Origin: Cyanophora paradoxa
Taxonomy: Eukaryota; Glaucocystophyceae; Cyanophorales; Cyanophoraceae
Assembly: GCA_004431415.1 (NCBI GenBank)
Contig: QPMI01000423.1
Span: forward strand, 62,001 to 126,000
Direction of reading: 5' to 3'
DNA length: 64,000 bases
The notes under the pieces were generated by a model. The model was not told where the DNA came from. It saw only the letters and a list, made by a program, of their open reading frames with translations, and did no database searches. The position numbers and the translations under genes are program-made. This document shows, in pieces, positions 1 through 11,921 of the stretch (position 1 is the stretch's first letter; every line of letters starts with the position of its first letter).

Positions 1-20
1 GGGGGAAGGGGGTACGCACC

Positions 21-2543
21 AGAAGTAGAGGACCTCGCACATCTGCGTCCACTGCGCGCCGGGCGCCGGGGGGGGGGGAGGGGAAAGGGGGGGGGAAAGG
101 GGGGGGGGGCGGCGTCAGAAGAGGAGGCGGGAGGGGCTGAAGGCCAAGGGGACGGGGTATCGATGTCTATTTATAGCCAGGGCACCTCGTCCAGGGTCAT
201 GTAGCGGTTGTCTGAGGATCGCCGCAAAGTCAGACCGAGATGAAAGGGGCGGGCGCCGCTACAGCTAGCTATAGGCTATAGCTACGCCGCTCGGGGGTTC
301 TTGCCGCTTTGCTCTTAACGAGACGACGTGTCCTATAGCTTAAGCCGTTTCCTATAATCTAGAAGAGGCGACGTCCTATAATCTAAACTGTCGTCTTACG
401 GGCGCGGGCGCGGGCGCGTGCGCACTGTCGTCGTCGTAGCGGGCGAAGAGGGCGTCGAGCTCGGCGGGGGAGAGGCCCGTGGCGGCGCCGGCGCGCATGA
501 AGTCGGCGTGGGAGAGGACCCCGTTCCGCTCCGTGTCGTACAGGTCGAATAGCGCACGCACCTGCGCGCAGTGCAGCGCGCGCGGGAGAAGCGAGCGAGC
601 CAGTGAGAGGCTGATCCGTGGCCAGGTCGGCGGTCTTAGGAGAAATTGAAGGGCGACCGCGGGCTCGATAGCTATCTATAGCTATCTAGATCTATAGCTA
701 GATCTATAGCTGAATCTGCTCGTTTCCGCGGTCGATTCTTGACAGTTTTAAGAATTTCGACATAGACCCGATTGTTTCCGAGCTCGAGGGTGGTCCTCTT
801 ATGTTCGAGCTTCCGCGCATGCGCACCTCGGCGAGTTGCTTTTTCGTGAGCTGGCGCCGCCGCTCGGGGGGGGGCCCCGAGGCTTGGGCGCCGGCCGGGC
901 CCGCGCCCGCCGCGTCGGGGGCGCGGCCGGCCCAGCGGAGCATGAGGGCGACCTGGTCCGGGGCGACCCAGGGGTACACGGCGCGGAGGAGGTCGTCGAA
1001 GTAGATCGCGTGCTTGTGCGGGTTCCGCTGCGCTCGGGAGAATAGGTAATCAGGGGTCTAGATCGCGAGTAGCTAGCGATAGATCTAATTCGTGGAGGAA
1101 GAGGATCTAGATCTAATTATTCCGAGGGCGTACGCTGATGATGGCGGAGAGGTCCTCGGCGAGGTGGCGCCAGTCCTCCGGCACCGCCTCCCGCCGCCCC
1201 GTCAGGATCGCTGCCGACGGTCAGAGAGGGGGGCAAGCGGGCGAGCGAGCGAGCGAGGCGCACCCGTGATCTCCAGCTTCGAGATCTCCCCCGTCTGCCG
1301 GCGGCCGGCCCTCGCGGTCAGGCGCCGGCCAACGCGGGGCGCCCAGGCTTTAGGATCCAGGCCTAGGCCTCCAAGCGCGGGCGGGGCGGGGCGGGGCGGG
1401 GCGGGCCTTGGCGGTGTTGAACCTGTCGAAGATCTCGGAGAGCTCCTTCACCTCGTACTGCCGAAGGCCGCGGGGCGCGCTGTGAGCCCAACCTGGCGCG
1501 ACAAAGGCGGGGCGGGGCGGGTGCGCACGCGGGTGTAGGAGGGCCGCGGCTTCAGGAACCCCGTCTCCAGGAACGACACGAGCCGCCTCGGCTGAGGCTG
1601 AGGGCCGCCTGGGGGCGGGCGGGCGGGCGACGGAGGTTAGGGACAGGAAGAGAGGAGGGGAGGGGGCGGGGCGTACTAGAAGTGGAGGGGGAGGCCCCGG
1701 ATCCGGAGTACTTCGGGAGGACGTCAGGCCGGATCAGGGGCTGCTCGGGCGGCGGCGACGACGACGATGGCTGGGCGGGGAGGGGGAGGCCGGCGCCGCG
1801 GCGGAGGGACGCGGAGGGGGAGGGGGAGGAGGAGGGGCCCGGGAGGGGCGGGAGGCTGCGGAGCGAGGAGGTCCGTGAGGGCGAGGGCGTCAGTGTGCGG
1901 GCGGAGGGGGCGGGGGCCAGCCCGGATCCGGCCAGGCTCCGGAGGGAGGTCGTGGGGGTACTGCTCTCGCTGGGGGAGGCCGCCCCGGCCTCGGGGTACG
2001 CGGGCGGGGCGAAGCAGGACGAGGAGGTGGCGCGGGAGAGCGACTGGGGCGTGCCGCCGCGTGAGCCGCCAGGGCCGGCGCCGCCGCGGGGCTCGCCCGC
2101 GGCCACGAGGACGCGCAGGTGCTTCCGGCGGCGCGCCTCGCCGGGGGTACCGGCCTGCCGCCTGACGAGCAGCTCCGAGTCCGATTGTGTGCCGCCGTCG
2201 TCGTCCTTGCGCCAGAAGTAGGCGGCGGCAGTGGCCAGGGCCGGGGAGAGCTCGGAGGGCAGGCCGTCCCGGGACGGGAGCGGGGCGACGGGCTCCAGGG
2301 GCCGCGCGGCGGGAGGCGCCCCCGGCCCCGCGGCGCGCGAGAGGGCGGAGGCGGCGAAGACAGCCGAGCTTGCGGCCTTGAGGCGGGCGTGGGCGAGAGG
2401 GGCGCGGCGCGGTGGGGCCGACGCCCCCGCCTCGTGCGCGCGCTGGAGCTCGACCGCGAAGTCGAGCTTGTCGCTCAGCCGCTCCGCAAACCTCCTTCCT
2501 CCCGCACTCGGCGAGCCTGCGAATGCAGCGGACCGTCGTTCAT
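21..2543 (-). CDS. EF-hand calcium-binding protein (3' end outside window)
   Basis: Spliced minus-strand gene recognised from its 3' exons. The exon near 376-561 encodes a first EF-hand (FDLYDTERNGVLSHADF) and the start of a second. Splicing from a GTGCGC donor near 430 to the exon ending at 211 restores a full loop, DDDNNRYMTLDE. A GTGCCC donor then joins an exon at about 21-51 (WTQMCEVLYFW), so a TAA at 171-173 is intronic and the gene continues past the left edge. Upstream exons near 1408-1460 (KELSEIFDRFN), 1135-1200 and 950-1040 look helical and could hold further EF-hand-like units. The 1.6-2.5 kb part is Ser/Pro-rich and probably disordered. Role inferred: calcium sensor. The 5' end is uncertain; the start given is only a possible ATG. 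Confidence 0.55.
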
Positions 2544-2655
2544 GATCAGCCCGGCGCGCACAGCGGAGCTCCGATCCGCGACCCGCGTCGGCCGCGGCCG
2601 GCCGCGGCCGCGGCCGCGGCGTTTTGATGTGGGAGGGGTCAAGCGCCGGGCGCAC

Positions 2656-3195
2656 CGAGCGCGGAAGGAGAAGCTGATGTGGAAGGTCGCATCTCTAATC
2701 TAGATCTGCCGCCCGGGCCCCCGGCGACATCGATCGTCACTCCTCGAGCTCCGAGTCGAGATGCAATCACCTCGACGCCGCTTCCCCGGCGCGGCGGCGG
2801 ACCCTGCTAGCGCGATTCGATGAAGAGAAAGGTGACTGGCAACTGCGCGAGCCGCGGCTGTAGGCTGCAGGCTGCTTCAAACCTCCGCATGCGCAGGCCG
2901 GCGGGCTAGCTGCTGTACCAAAGGAAAGCTGTCACAGTGATGTGTCGCTGAACGTTTAAACCGCGTCGGTAGCGCAGCCGGGCCGATTTCCCGTATGGGG
3001 CCCAGACTGGGGGGTCGAGAGGCGCAGTGGTGCCCGGTAGCCAGTTTTCCCTCCTCCCCCCAAGGCTTTTTTACCGCCCTTACTTTGTACCCCATCGACA
3101 AGCTCAGCTTTCTGCGCAACGCCGCGCCCTTGCGGCCAGTTTGGAAGCAAGCCATGGTACGACATCGGCGATAGCTTAGGGTGGCAGCTGCCCAG
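2656..3195. other. intergenic, no gene seen
   Basis: Spacer between the divergent EF-hand and PKD-protein genes. Reading frames here are short and lack splice-linked partners. It probably holds both promoters, but I see no convincing core element. Confidence 0.4.
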
Positions 3196-6100
3196 ATGAG
3201 GGCCCGAAAACTTGCCCAGCGCCGCCAGCACGCGCGAGCCTACGGGCTCCTGCTGGCGGCGCTGTGCTGCTTGCTGGGCGCCCGCGGTGCACCCCAGCTG
3301 CGCCGCGCCACCGATTCGGCCGCGCTATTACTGACCTCCGCGACCCGCGCACAGCGCAAGCGCCCACGGCATCGCCGTCCCCAACAGCAACTCCAACTGC
3401 GGTGGCGACGCCGTCCCCCACCCCATCGCCGACCTTCTCAGCAGCGCCGGCTCCGACCGCTGCCCCAACGGCATCCCCGGCGCCGGCAGCGCCCACGGCG
3501 CTGCCCACGCCCGTTCCCGCAGCCTTCCGCCCGAACTGGCTAGCGCAGCTTGAGAGGGAGACGGGCGTGGCGCTCACTTTCACCCTGAGCCCAGCCTTCG
3601 GCCCGCTCACTGGCCGGGACCGCGTGACTGTCACGGCCTCCCTCCCGGTGTTCTCCGGCTTTCCCCGGTGCTTCTTTGGCAGCCTCGACTCGCCCGGCAT
3701 GGTGCGGCCCGCCCGAGCGTCCCCGGCCGCTTAGCTACAGGGCCCCCGGCCGCTCCGGGCCCGCGGCGCCCGCGCGGCTGAGCCGGGCGGGGCGGGTGCG
3801 TTCAGATCGTGGGGAAGACGAACCTGTCCATCACCGTGGTCACGCTGCCGTCGCCGGCGCGCACGGCCGACCTGCTCCTGTACCTGGACGACACGGCCGT
3901 GACCGGCCTCCCCGACTCGTCCGTCGTGACCGTGCCCCGCGCCTACAAGTTCAACGCCCGTGCGCCTGCCCCGCCCCGCGCAGCGCAGCGCAGCGCGACG
4001 CAGCGGCCCCGCCCGCCCGCGCCCTGCGCAGCCTGAGCCGGGCCCGCGCAGGGCCCGTGGCGGCGGTCGCGAACCGCACGATCATCATGTTCTTCCCCTC
4101 GCTGCCCTTCGTCGTCGACGGCAGCCTCTCCAACGACACCGACGGGTACATCGCCCGCTGGAACTGGACCCAGGCGCGCCTTCCGCCCCCCCCCCCCCCC
4201 CCTCTTCGACTCCCGCCAACGTCCGCCCGCCGCAGACGCTGGGCCTGCCGGCGGCGATGGTGGATAGGGACGGCCCCCGGCTCGGGGTGACGCTGCCCAA
4301 CACGCCGGGCACGTACGGCTTCCAGCTCGTCGTCACCGACGAGAACGGGTACGTCGATTCGACGAACGTCGCCATCTCCCTCTTCTTCGCCCGCGGTGCG
4401 CGGCCCTCAGGCGTACCCCCCCACCCCCCCACGCCCCCGCCCGCCGACGACGAGCGCCCTCGGTCCGTGCAGCGCTGCGGTTCAGTATCGCGACGTCTGC
4501 GACGGGGGCGGCGCTGCGGGCTCCGAACGCGGCGACGGGCCGCCCGCTCGTGGAGGACGTCCTGCGGGCCGCCGCCGGCGTCCTGCTGAGCCCCTTCTCG
4601 GCCATGTCCCGCGTGCGGCTCAACGGGGAGGGGTACCCCTTTGGAGCCGAGGCCCTCGCGGCCGAGGCGGTCACGGCGGAGGCGGCGGCCGTGGCGGCCG
4701 CTGCGGAGGCGGAGGCCGCGGCGGCCGCGGCAGCCGCTGCGGCGGCGGCGGCAGCGGCGGCCACACCCTCGCCCGCCCCGCGTCGGCGGACGCGGCCGCG
4801 GCGCCCTCGCCCTCGCCCTCGCCCGCGCCCGCGCCGGCGCCCGCGGGGCGTCGCCTGCTGCAGGCCGGGCCGACTCCGCCGCCGCCGCCCTCGCCGTCGC
4901 CGACCCCGGGGGCTCTCCCCGCGGGCGCCGCCAGCCTGATCACCTTCGTCCTGGCGCCCCCGCCCGGCGCCCGCGCCGAGACCGTGCGCCCTTTCACTCC
5001 ACCGCCCCGCCCCGACCCGACCCGCCCCGCGCCGACGCGGCCGGCGCCCGCGCAGTTCCTGGCGTCGCTGACGGCGCACCACGCGAACCGGACGGGGAGC
5101 CTGGCCGCCGCCATGTCGCTCGCCCTCCCCGTGCCCCTCGTCTCCCTCTCCTCCCAGTTCCTCGACCGCAGCGGCGAGCCCGGCTCTCCTCGCTCTCCCT
5201 CCCTCCTCTGACCTCTGAGCAGAGAACACGCCGCCGGTGGTGCACTTCGCTTCGGCCTCGCCCAAGCGCGTCGCGTACGCGGCGCCGGCGACGAAGAACG
5301 ACTCGCGCGGCTTCTTCGTCTCCGTCGACGCCTCGCCCTCCACCGACGTCGACGGCTACATCCGCGTCTGGGGCTGGGGGGTGCGCCCTCCGGTCGCTTT
5401 CTTACGTACGGACATTTGAAGCCGCCGCAGGGGACCCTCACGCGGAACGCGTCGCTGCTGGGCCCCGGCCTGACGCCCCCGCCGGGCCCGGACGGCACGC
5501 AGACCATCCCGCTGGACCTCTCGGACCCCGAGTTCAACACGCCCCGCCTCGTCATCCGCAACGCCTTCCCTGACGGCGTCTACAAGTGCGCGGGGGTCAG
5601 AGGAGGGGCTAGGGGACGGCTCGGGCTCGAGGCTCGAAACGAGCCGAGCTCGCCGGCTCGTCTTGAAGAAGAGATGGGAGGACGGGTCAGAGGAGGAGGG
5701 TTTAGAGGCCTAGGACGGCTCGGGATCGAAGTTGGAAGAGGGCTGAGCCGAGGGGCGGCGCCGCAGCCTGGTTCTGGTGGCGACGGACAACGACGGCGGC
5801 TCCAGCGCGCCCCGCTACTTCACTGTCGAGGTCACCCGACGTGCGCGCGCCTTTCTTCTTCTTCTTCTAGTCCGTCGAGCCTCGAGTATTAAAATCCTAG
5901 TCCGCCTAAGCATTAAATCTTTGGTCTCTCTAGAGTCTTAAGCTTCTAGCCCATCGAGCCTTTGGGCCTCCTTCTCGAGTGTACGAGCGAGCGACCCTGA
6001 TCGGCGGCGCAGCGCGGCTGGGACCCGTGGCGAGCGTGGCGCCGCCCGACGAGTGCCTCGTGTACCCCAACGACGCCGTCACTCTGCGGGCCGCCGCCTC

Positions 6101-9100
6101 GCACACGGGGCCCTTCCCCCAGGCCCTCGCCTACCGCTGGGAGCACGTTTGGGCGGTCGGCGGCCCCGGCGGCGCCCCGGCGCTCCCCCCCGCGGGGACG
6201 AAGGGCGCGCCACCTGCGCCGCGGCTGAGCGGGGCCGACAACGCGACCGTGCGCGCCTCCGGCCTTTACCCGGGCTCGGGCCACCGCCTGGTACGCTTCC
6301 CCCTCCCGCCCCTTGCTCACTCTTCTTCTTGCGTCCTCATTCCGCGCCTGCGTCTCAGGTGCTGACGGTGACGGACTTGGACGGCCTCTCGGCCCGCGTC
6401 TCCGCCCCCGTCTGCGTCCTCAAGAGTGTGCCGCGCCGCGCCCGCCCGCACGCGCCCTCTGCTCCGCCGTGCCGCGTCGAACCAACGGGCGCCCGGCAGA
6501 CCCGAAGACGGCGCGGATTGAGGCGCTCGTCCCCGCCGCCGCCGCCTGCGTCGCCGCCGTCGTGCGCACAGCCCCGCCCCGCCCCGGGGCCCCCGCCCCC
6601 GCCCCCGCCTCCTCTTCCTCTAAGCGGCGAGAACAGCTCGGGCTGCTGGCGCTGGGGACGCTGGGCGCGGCGGTCGCCTCGGCCCTCGGCGACGTCGTCG
6701 TCTCCACCCGCCGCGGCAACCTCCTCGTCCGCCCTTTCCTACCTCCTCCCTTCTTCCTCCTCTTCTCACTCTCGCCCAGGGCCTGCTGCACCACGCGCAG
6801 CTGGCGGCGATGTACGGCGAGCTCGCCCTCGCCCCCGACATCTTCGCCATCCTCCCCTCCGGTGGGTACCGCGTTAATCAATCAGAATGGATCAGACGGA
6901 AGAGAGTAACTCTCGTTCGCCGCCGCAGCGATCGGCTTTGTGACGGGCCAGTTCCGCCCGCCCTGGCTCGCGGGCGCCAGCTACGGGCCCTACGTCCAGA
7001 ACACGGAGTTCGGGTGGGTCACCCGCTGGCACCAGGTGACCCGTACCCCCCAAAAAAAATTATCTTCCCGCGCCGAACCGAGCCCGCCCGCCCGCCGCAG
7101 GACCCGTGGTCGGAGGCGTGGTCGGTGCTGCAGGGCTCGGCCTTCTACGTCGCGGCGGCGGCCGTCGGCGCCGGCCTCGCCCACGCCGCCGTGCACGCCT
7201 TCGCGGCCCGCGTCCTCAAGATGGACCGCCCCCCCGACCGCGTCGTCTTCCCCCGCCTCTTCCTCGCGCTGGCGCTGGCCGCCCAGGGCCCCCTCTGCCT
7301 CGCCGCCGCCAAGAACCTCCGCTCCGTCGTGCCCTACGCCGCCGCCCTCGGCGCCCTCCTCGCCGCCGCCGCGGGCGCCGCCTTCCCCGCGCTCTGCGCC
7401 TGGCGCCTCCGCCGCCTCCTGGCCGCCGGCTCCGTCCGCTACCGCTCCTACCAGCCGCCCCGCCTCCTCCACGCCGGCTTCCGAGCCTACCGAAGGCGAG
7501 CCCGCGTACCCCCCTTCTCTCCGCGCGCCCTAGGCTGAGCCTCCTCACCCGCCTCCGCCCACCCGCAGGTACCTGGTGGACCCGGTGAAAAAGCGCCGGC
7601 GGGAGCGGGAGATCGAGCTCGCCGAGCGGACCGTCGAGGCGCTCGGGCCGCGCCAGCCGCACCCGCACACGCCGGGCGCCGCCTCCGAAGCGGCGACCGC
7701 CTCGCGGCGGGCGGCGCCGGCCCCGTCTTCCCGGCCCCGCCGGCCGCCCCGAGCCGCCTGCAAAGCGGGCGCGGGGCTCTGGCGAGGGCGAGGGCCGGGG
7801 CCGGGGCCCGAGCGTGGCGGGCCTCGCCCTTCTGGAGGCGAGGCGGGAGGGCGGGGCGGTGGTGGCGGGCCCCGTCGCCCTGCCCCCGCTGGACACGGTC
7901 CTGGCGCAGCAGCTGAAGCAGGCGGAGGCGGAGAAGGAGGCGGCGGCGCGCGCCAAGGCCCTCCGCGCCGTCCGCGCCACCCTGCACCAGCGCAAGGCCT
8001 TCCTGGTCCGCCCGCCCGCCCGCCCGCTCCGAATCTTAAATCTTAAATCTTCTAAAGAAGGGTAGCTTCGTTGCCGGCCTGGCGCCTAGAAAAGCCCTCA
8101 CTTGCGATGACTTGATTGCTTCAAGAAGCCGTAAAGAGATAGCAACAGTGATTCTCACCGCTCCGTGGCGCCGCAGCGGGCGGCGGAGGCGCGGGGGGCG
8201 GCGAGCGACTTCGCGGGGGCGCTGGCGCAGGCGGCGGGGCGCGTGCTGCGCGCCCCAGAGGCCTTCTGGTACCTCGAGGCCGGCGCCTGGCTCCGCACCG
8301 TCCTCTGGCGGTGCGCGCGGCGCCTTGAGCTAATAAACTAGCTAATAGATGATAACAAAGCTAATGAACGATAGCAAGCACATAACAAAGCTTCATCTTA
8401 AGCTACCGCGCCTGGGCTGAGCTTAGCTTAGCTAACAATAACGAACATGCTAAGAAGCTAAGCATGTTGACAGAGCAAGTAGCACGCATCATAAGCTCTC
8501 TCTCTCTTTCTGCAGCTCACGCTCGCGCTCGCTCAGGGGCGAGTGGTACTCGGTGGACCCTGAGCTCCCCCCGCCGCTCTCCGCGGGGAGCGGCAGCGCG
8601 CCGGCCCCCTCGCCCCCCGCCAAGGTGGGAGACGCGCCTTCCCCTCGCGAGCTCTGCGCCGCCTTCGCTGTGCGGCCGGCCGCTCACGCGCGCGGCGGCC
8701 TCGCAGGCGCCGGCGCCCTCGCCCCGCCCCGGCTCCCCGTGCCCCCGAGATGGCCGAGGCCGCCGCGGCGGCGGCCGCCGCGGCCGCCGCCGCCGCCGCC
8801 GCCGCCGCGCGCACGGGCCCCGGCGAGTTCGGCCCGACGGACGCCCACGACCCCGTGGGCCTGTACGGCCTCTCGCCCCTCTACGCCGGGGCCGTCGCGG
8901 GGCGCGGGGCGCCCTACAAGGCGGCCGCCGACTGCGCCCACCGCGCTCTCGTCGCCCTCTGCGTCGGGCTTCTCTTCGACGCGCCCCGCGCCCAGGCCGC
9001 CCTCCCCCTCCTCCTCGCGCTCCTCCAGGTACCTATCTACTTTCTTCTAACTAACTAACTAGCTATCTTCGCCTCTGACTTCCTCTTCTTCTTCGCCCCA

Positions 9101-10815
9101 GATGCTCTACTGCGGGCTGGCGTGGCCCTACCGCTTCCGCTCGCAGAACGCGGCGGAGGCGCTCGCGTACCTCCTCCACGCCTGCGTCCTGGGCACGCTC
9201 TTGGACCTGGGCGAGCGGCCCGACCGCGCCGCCGCCATCGAGGGCGGCCAGCGCGCCTCGCTGCTCCTCGTCGCCGCCCTCGCCGCCGTCGCCGTCGACG
9301 CGATCGTGGCGGGATTCGACCCCGTGCTCGCCACGCTGACGGCCCTCGTGCGGCGGGGCCCCGCCCTCCTCGCCGCCCTCCCCGCCGCCCTCGCCGCCGC
9401 GCTCCTCCGCCCCTGCGTCCGCCGCTCGAAGCGCTCCCGGCGCGTCTACCTCGCGGCCCGCTCCGCCGCCTTCAACCTGATCGCCGTCGAGGACGACGCG
9501 ACCTCGGTCCACTCGTTCCTCTCCCGGCGCTCGACGGGCGCCCCCGGCTCCTCCTCCCGCTTCCACGGGCCGCACGGCTCCCGCCCCGGGTCCCGCCCCG
9601 GCTCCCGCCCCGGCTCGCGGCGGGGGTCGCGCTCGCTGGCGGCCCACGCCGCCCTCCGCCGCATCGACTCGGAGGCCTCCATCGCCGCCTCCATGACCCT
9701 CTCCGTGCGCTCTGAGAGAGACGCTCGCTTTGCCTGCGCCTCTTAGCTCGCGGGGCACCGCAGACGAAGATGGGCGGGTGGCAGTCGCGGGCGGCGGGTT
9801 CCGGCGCCGGCGCCCCGCCCGCAGCCTCGGCCGGCGCTTCGCGCCGCTCCTCTATGGACCTGGGCGCCATGTCCGAGGCCGACGTACGCGTACCCCCCAA
9901 GCGAGCCGGGGGCGCTTTTTGACCGGCCGGGCGGCCGGCCGGGCGCAGTCTCTGTGGACCAGCCAGACGGCGGGTAGCGACCTTGTGACGGCGATCCAGG
10001 CCGCTGTGGCCGGCGGGCGGCTCCCGCGGCCCTCGCTCCCCCCGCGCCCGGGTACGGGCAACCGGTCCTTCACGTCCCGCGCCGTACCCTTCGGCTCCTC
10101 CGTCCCCGAGGACGGGGAGTACGTACCCCCCACGGTGCGCCCGGCGTCGCCCTGTACCCCTGCCTCGGACGGGTTCGAACCGCTCGCAGGAGGAGGCTTT
10201 CCCCGTAGCCCCCGAGCCGGACGTCGACGAGGGCGTCGTACCCCCCGTCACCGAGGACGAGCGCTGGCACGTACCCCCTCCACCTTTACCCCCCTCACTA
10301 GCGAATCCTGAACCCGCCTCCACACAGGTTCGTGGGGGCCTACGTGCGGCCGCCGTCGGCCCTAGCGGCTCGGCCCGACGTCGCCAGCCCCCTCGCGGAC
10401 ATCCCCTCTGTCCTCGCCGCCGGCCCGCAGGCCGCCCCCATCGCATCCACCTTCGCGGCCGCCGCCGCCGCCGCCGCAGTCGGCCGGCCGCCCTCGGGCC
10501 GGCGCCGCCCCGGCTCCCGCGGGGCCGCGGGGCGCCCGGGTCGCGCGGGGCGGACCCCTGGACCCCGGCGGACCTCCCCCGCGCCCGGGAAGCACCCCAC
10601 AGGGAGGCGGGGGCGGCCTCGCGGGCATCGGGTTCCCCCCAGAGATGGCTCCCGCCGCGGCGCCAGCCCAGGGCCCGGGGCCGGGAGGGCCTGCCCCGCG
10701 CCCGCCCTCCAGTCTCTCGGGGCGGGCCTTCCTTAACATGTCGGGGCCCGCCGCGGCCCTCGCCGGAGCCATCGCCCGCGCCCTCGGCGGGCCCCGCCCC
10801 GACAGCCCGGCAAGT

Positions 10816-10846
<31 letters not shown>

Positions 10847-11747
10847 ATCCCGCCCGGACACGGCCGAGGTCCGCCCGGGGACGCCCGAGCGGAGCGGGCG
10901 GGCGCGGCGCTCGTCGATCCGCGTGGCGGGGGCGCCCCACCACCACAACCCGGGCCTCCACGTGCTCCTGGCCGGGGCGGCCCCCAGCAGCTCGGGCCCT
11001 CCCGGCTCCCCATGTCGGGCGCCGACACCGTCATGAGCCTCGTCCCCGAGGCCCGGTCGCTCCTCCGCGCCTTCACGGCGCCGCACGCCGCCGAGGCGGC
11101 CGTCGCCAGCGGCGCGTCCGTCTGGCGGCCGCGCTCGCCCCGGGAGTACACGGGCGGGTCGCCGGGATTCCTGGCCGCCCAGCAGCAGCAGCAGCAGCAG
11201 CAGTCCTTCGGCTTCTTCGCCGCCGCCGCCGCCGGCCGCGCGGCGACGCCGCCCGACACGCGCGCCGGCGCGGCGGCGGGGACGACCGCGTCGCCGCCGG
11301 GCAGCGTGTCGCGGGGGCGGGCGGCGGCGCCCGGGCGAACGCTTCTCTGGACGAGGACGCGGAGGCCGTCCGGCGCTCCTTCTTCGGGGGGACGAGTTCG
11401 GGGCCCCGCAGCTGCCCGGCGGGCCGGCGGCGAGGAGGAGGGCGGGCAGGAGCCCTGGGCCGGGCTCTCCCTGGGCGAGTACCAGTGGCCCACCAACGGG
11501 CCCTCCGCCCCCGCCCCGGCGCCGGCGCCGGCGCCTGCACCGGCCGCCGAGCTCCCGCCCCGCGCCTCGACCGCCTCGTCCAACGTGCGGAGCCCGCCGG
11601 CGGGGCGCCCGGCCCGGCCGGCTCTCCCGCGCCCTCGCGCCCCTCGACGACGGCCGGCGGCGGCGTGCGCCCCTCGCAGCTGCTGCGGGCCCTCCAGGCC
11701 CAGCGCGGCGCCTCGGGCGGCGGGGCGCCCCCCCGCGTCGCCTTCTA
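3196..11747 (+). CDS. PKD-repeat multi-pass membrane protein, TRP-like
   Basis: Long multi-exon gene. Exon 1 (3196-3286) starts MRARKLAQRR and contains a signal-peptide core (GLLLAALCCLLGARG). Splicing to 3355 opens a Thr/Pro/Ser-rich stalk. PKD/Ig-like units follow: one with VVDGSLSNDTDGYIARW (about 4110-4180) continuing after a GC-AG intron into GTYGFQLVVTDENGYVDS; a second at 5225-5870 (VDASPSTDVDGYIRVWGW, then VLVATDNDGGSSAPRYFTV); a third at 6025-6430 (AYRWEHVW, LTVTDLDGLSARVS). From about 6630 to 7500 and 8750 to 9470 hydrophobic segments alternate with basic loops, including GQFRPPWLAGASYGPY and a late MLYCGLAWPYRFRSQN segment, resembling the fungal/protist TRP-like (Flc/Pkd2) membrane region. 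The C-terminus (9480-11747) is Ser/Pro/Ala-rich and disordered. Likely a surface or flagellar mechanosensory or cation channel. The TRP assignment rests on pattern, not alignment. Exon edges are approximate beyond the first few. Confidence 0.55.
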
Positions 11748-11800
11748 GCGCATCTTAGCGCATCGTATTTGCGGTATTCGAATTCTAAGTTATTGCAATT

Positions 11801-11806
11801 TTTATT
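11801..11806 (-). promoter_or_regulatory. possible AATAAA poly(A) signal
   Basis: AATAAA on the minus strand, about 115 bp past the stop of the minus-strand gene and just beyond the stop of the convergent plus-strand gene at 11747. It is placed for the minus-strand transcript. Whether this organism uses AATAAA is unknown. Confidence 0.3.
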
Positions 11807-11921
11807 GAACCGAGTAAAGTAGCCGATCCGACGCGGTTCGGGGGTGATGGGGGTGCCAACGAAGCCACGGATACGGTACTCGCGCCCCTTACGGTACAGA
11901 CGGGTACAGAAGGCGCCCGCC

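Noticed and set aside
171-173. TAA as the end of the EF-hand gene
   Set aside because: A GTGCCC donor just before it splices to an exon at 21-51 that completes the EF-hand helix, so the TAA is probably intronic.
4641-5573. Arg/Pro-rich overlapping frames on both strands
   Set aside because: Low-complexity out-of-frame readings of the PKD gene. The PKD motifs are in another frame with sensible splice sites.
9472-11583. 703-codon open frame on the minus strand
   Set aside because: It lies antisense to the membrane-protein gene, is almost all Arg/Gly/Pro/Ala and has no motif. Long antisense frames are expected at this GC content.
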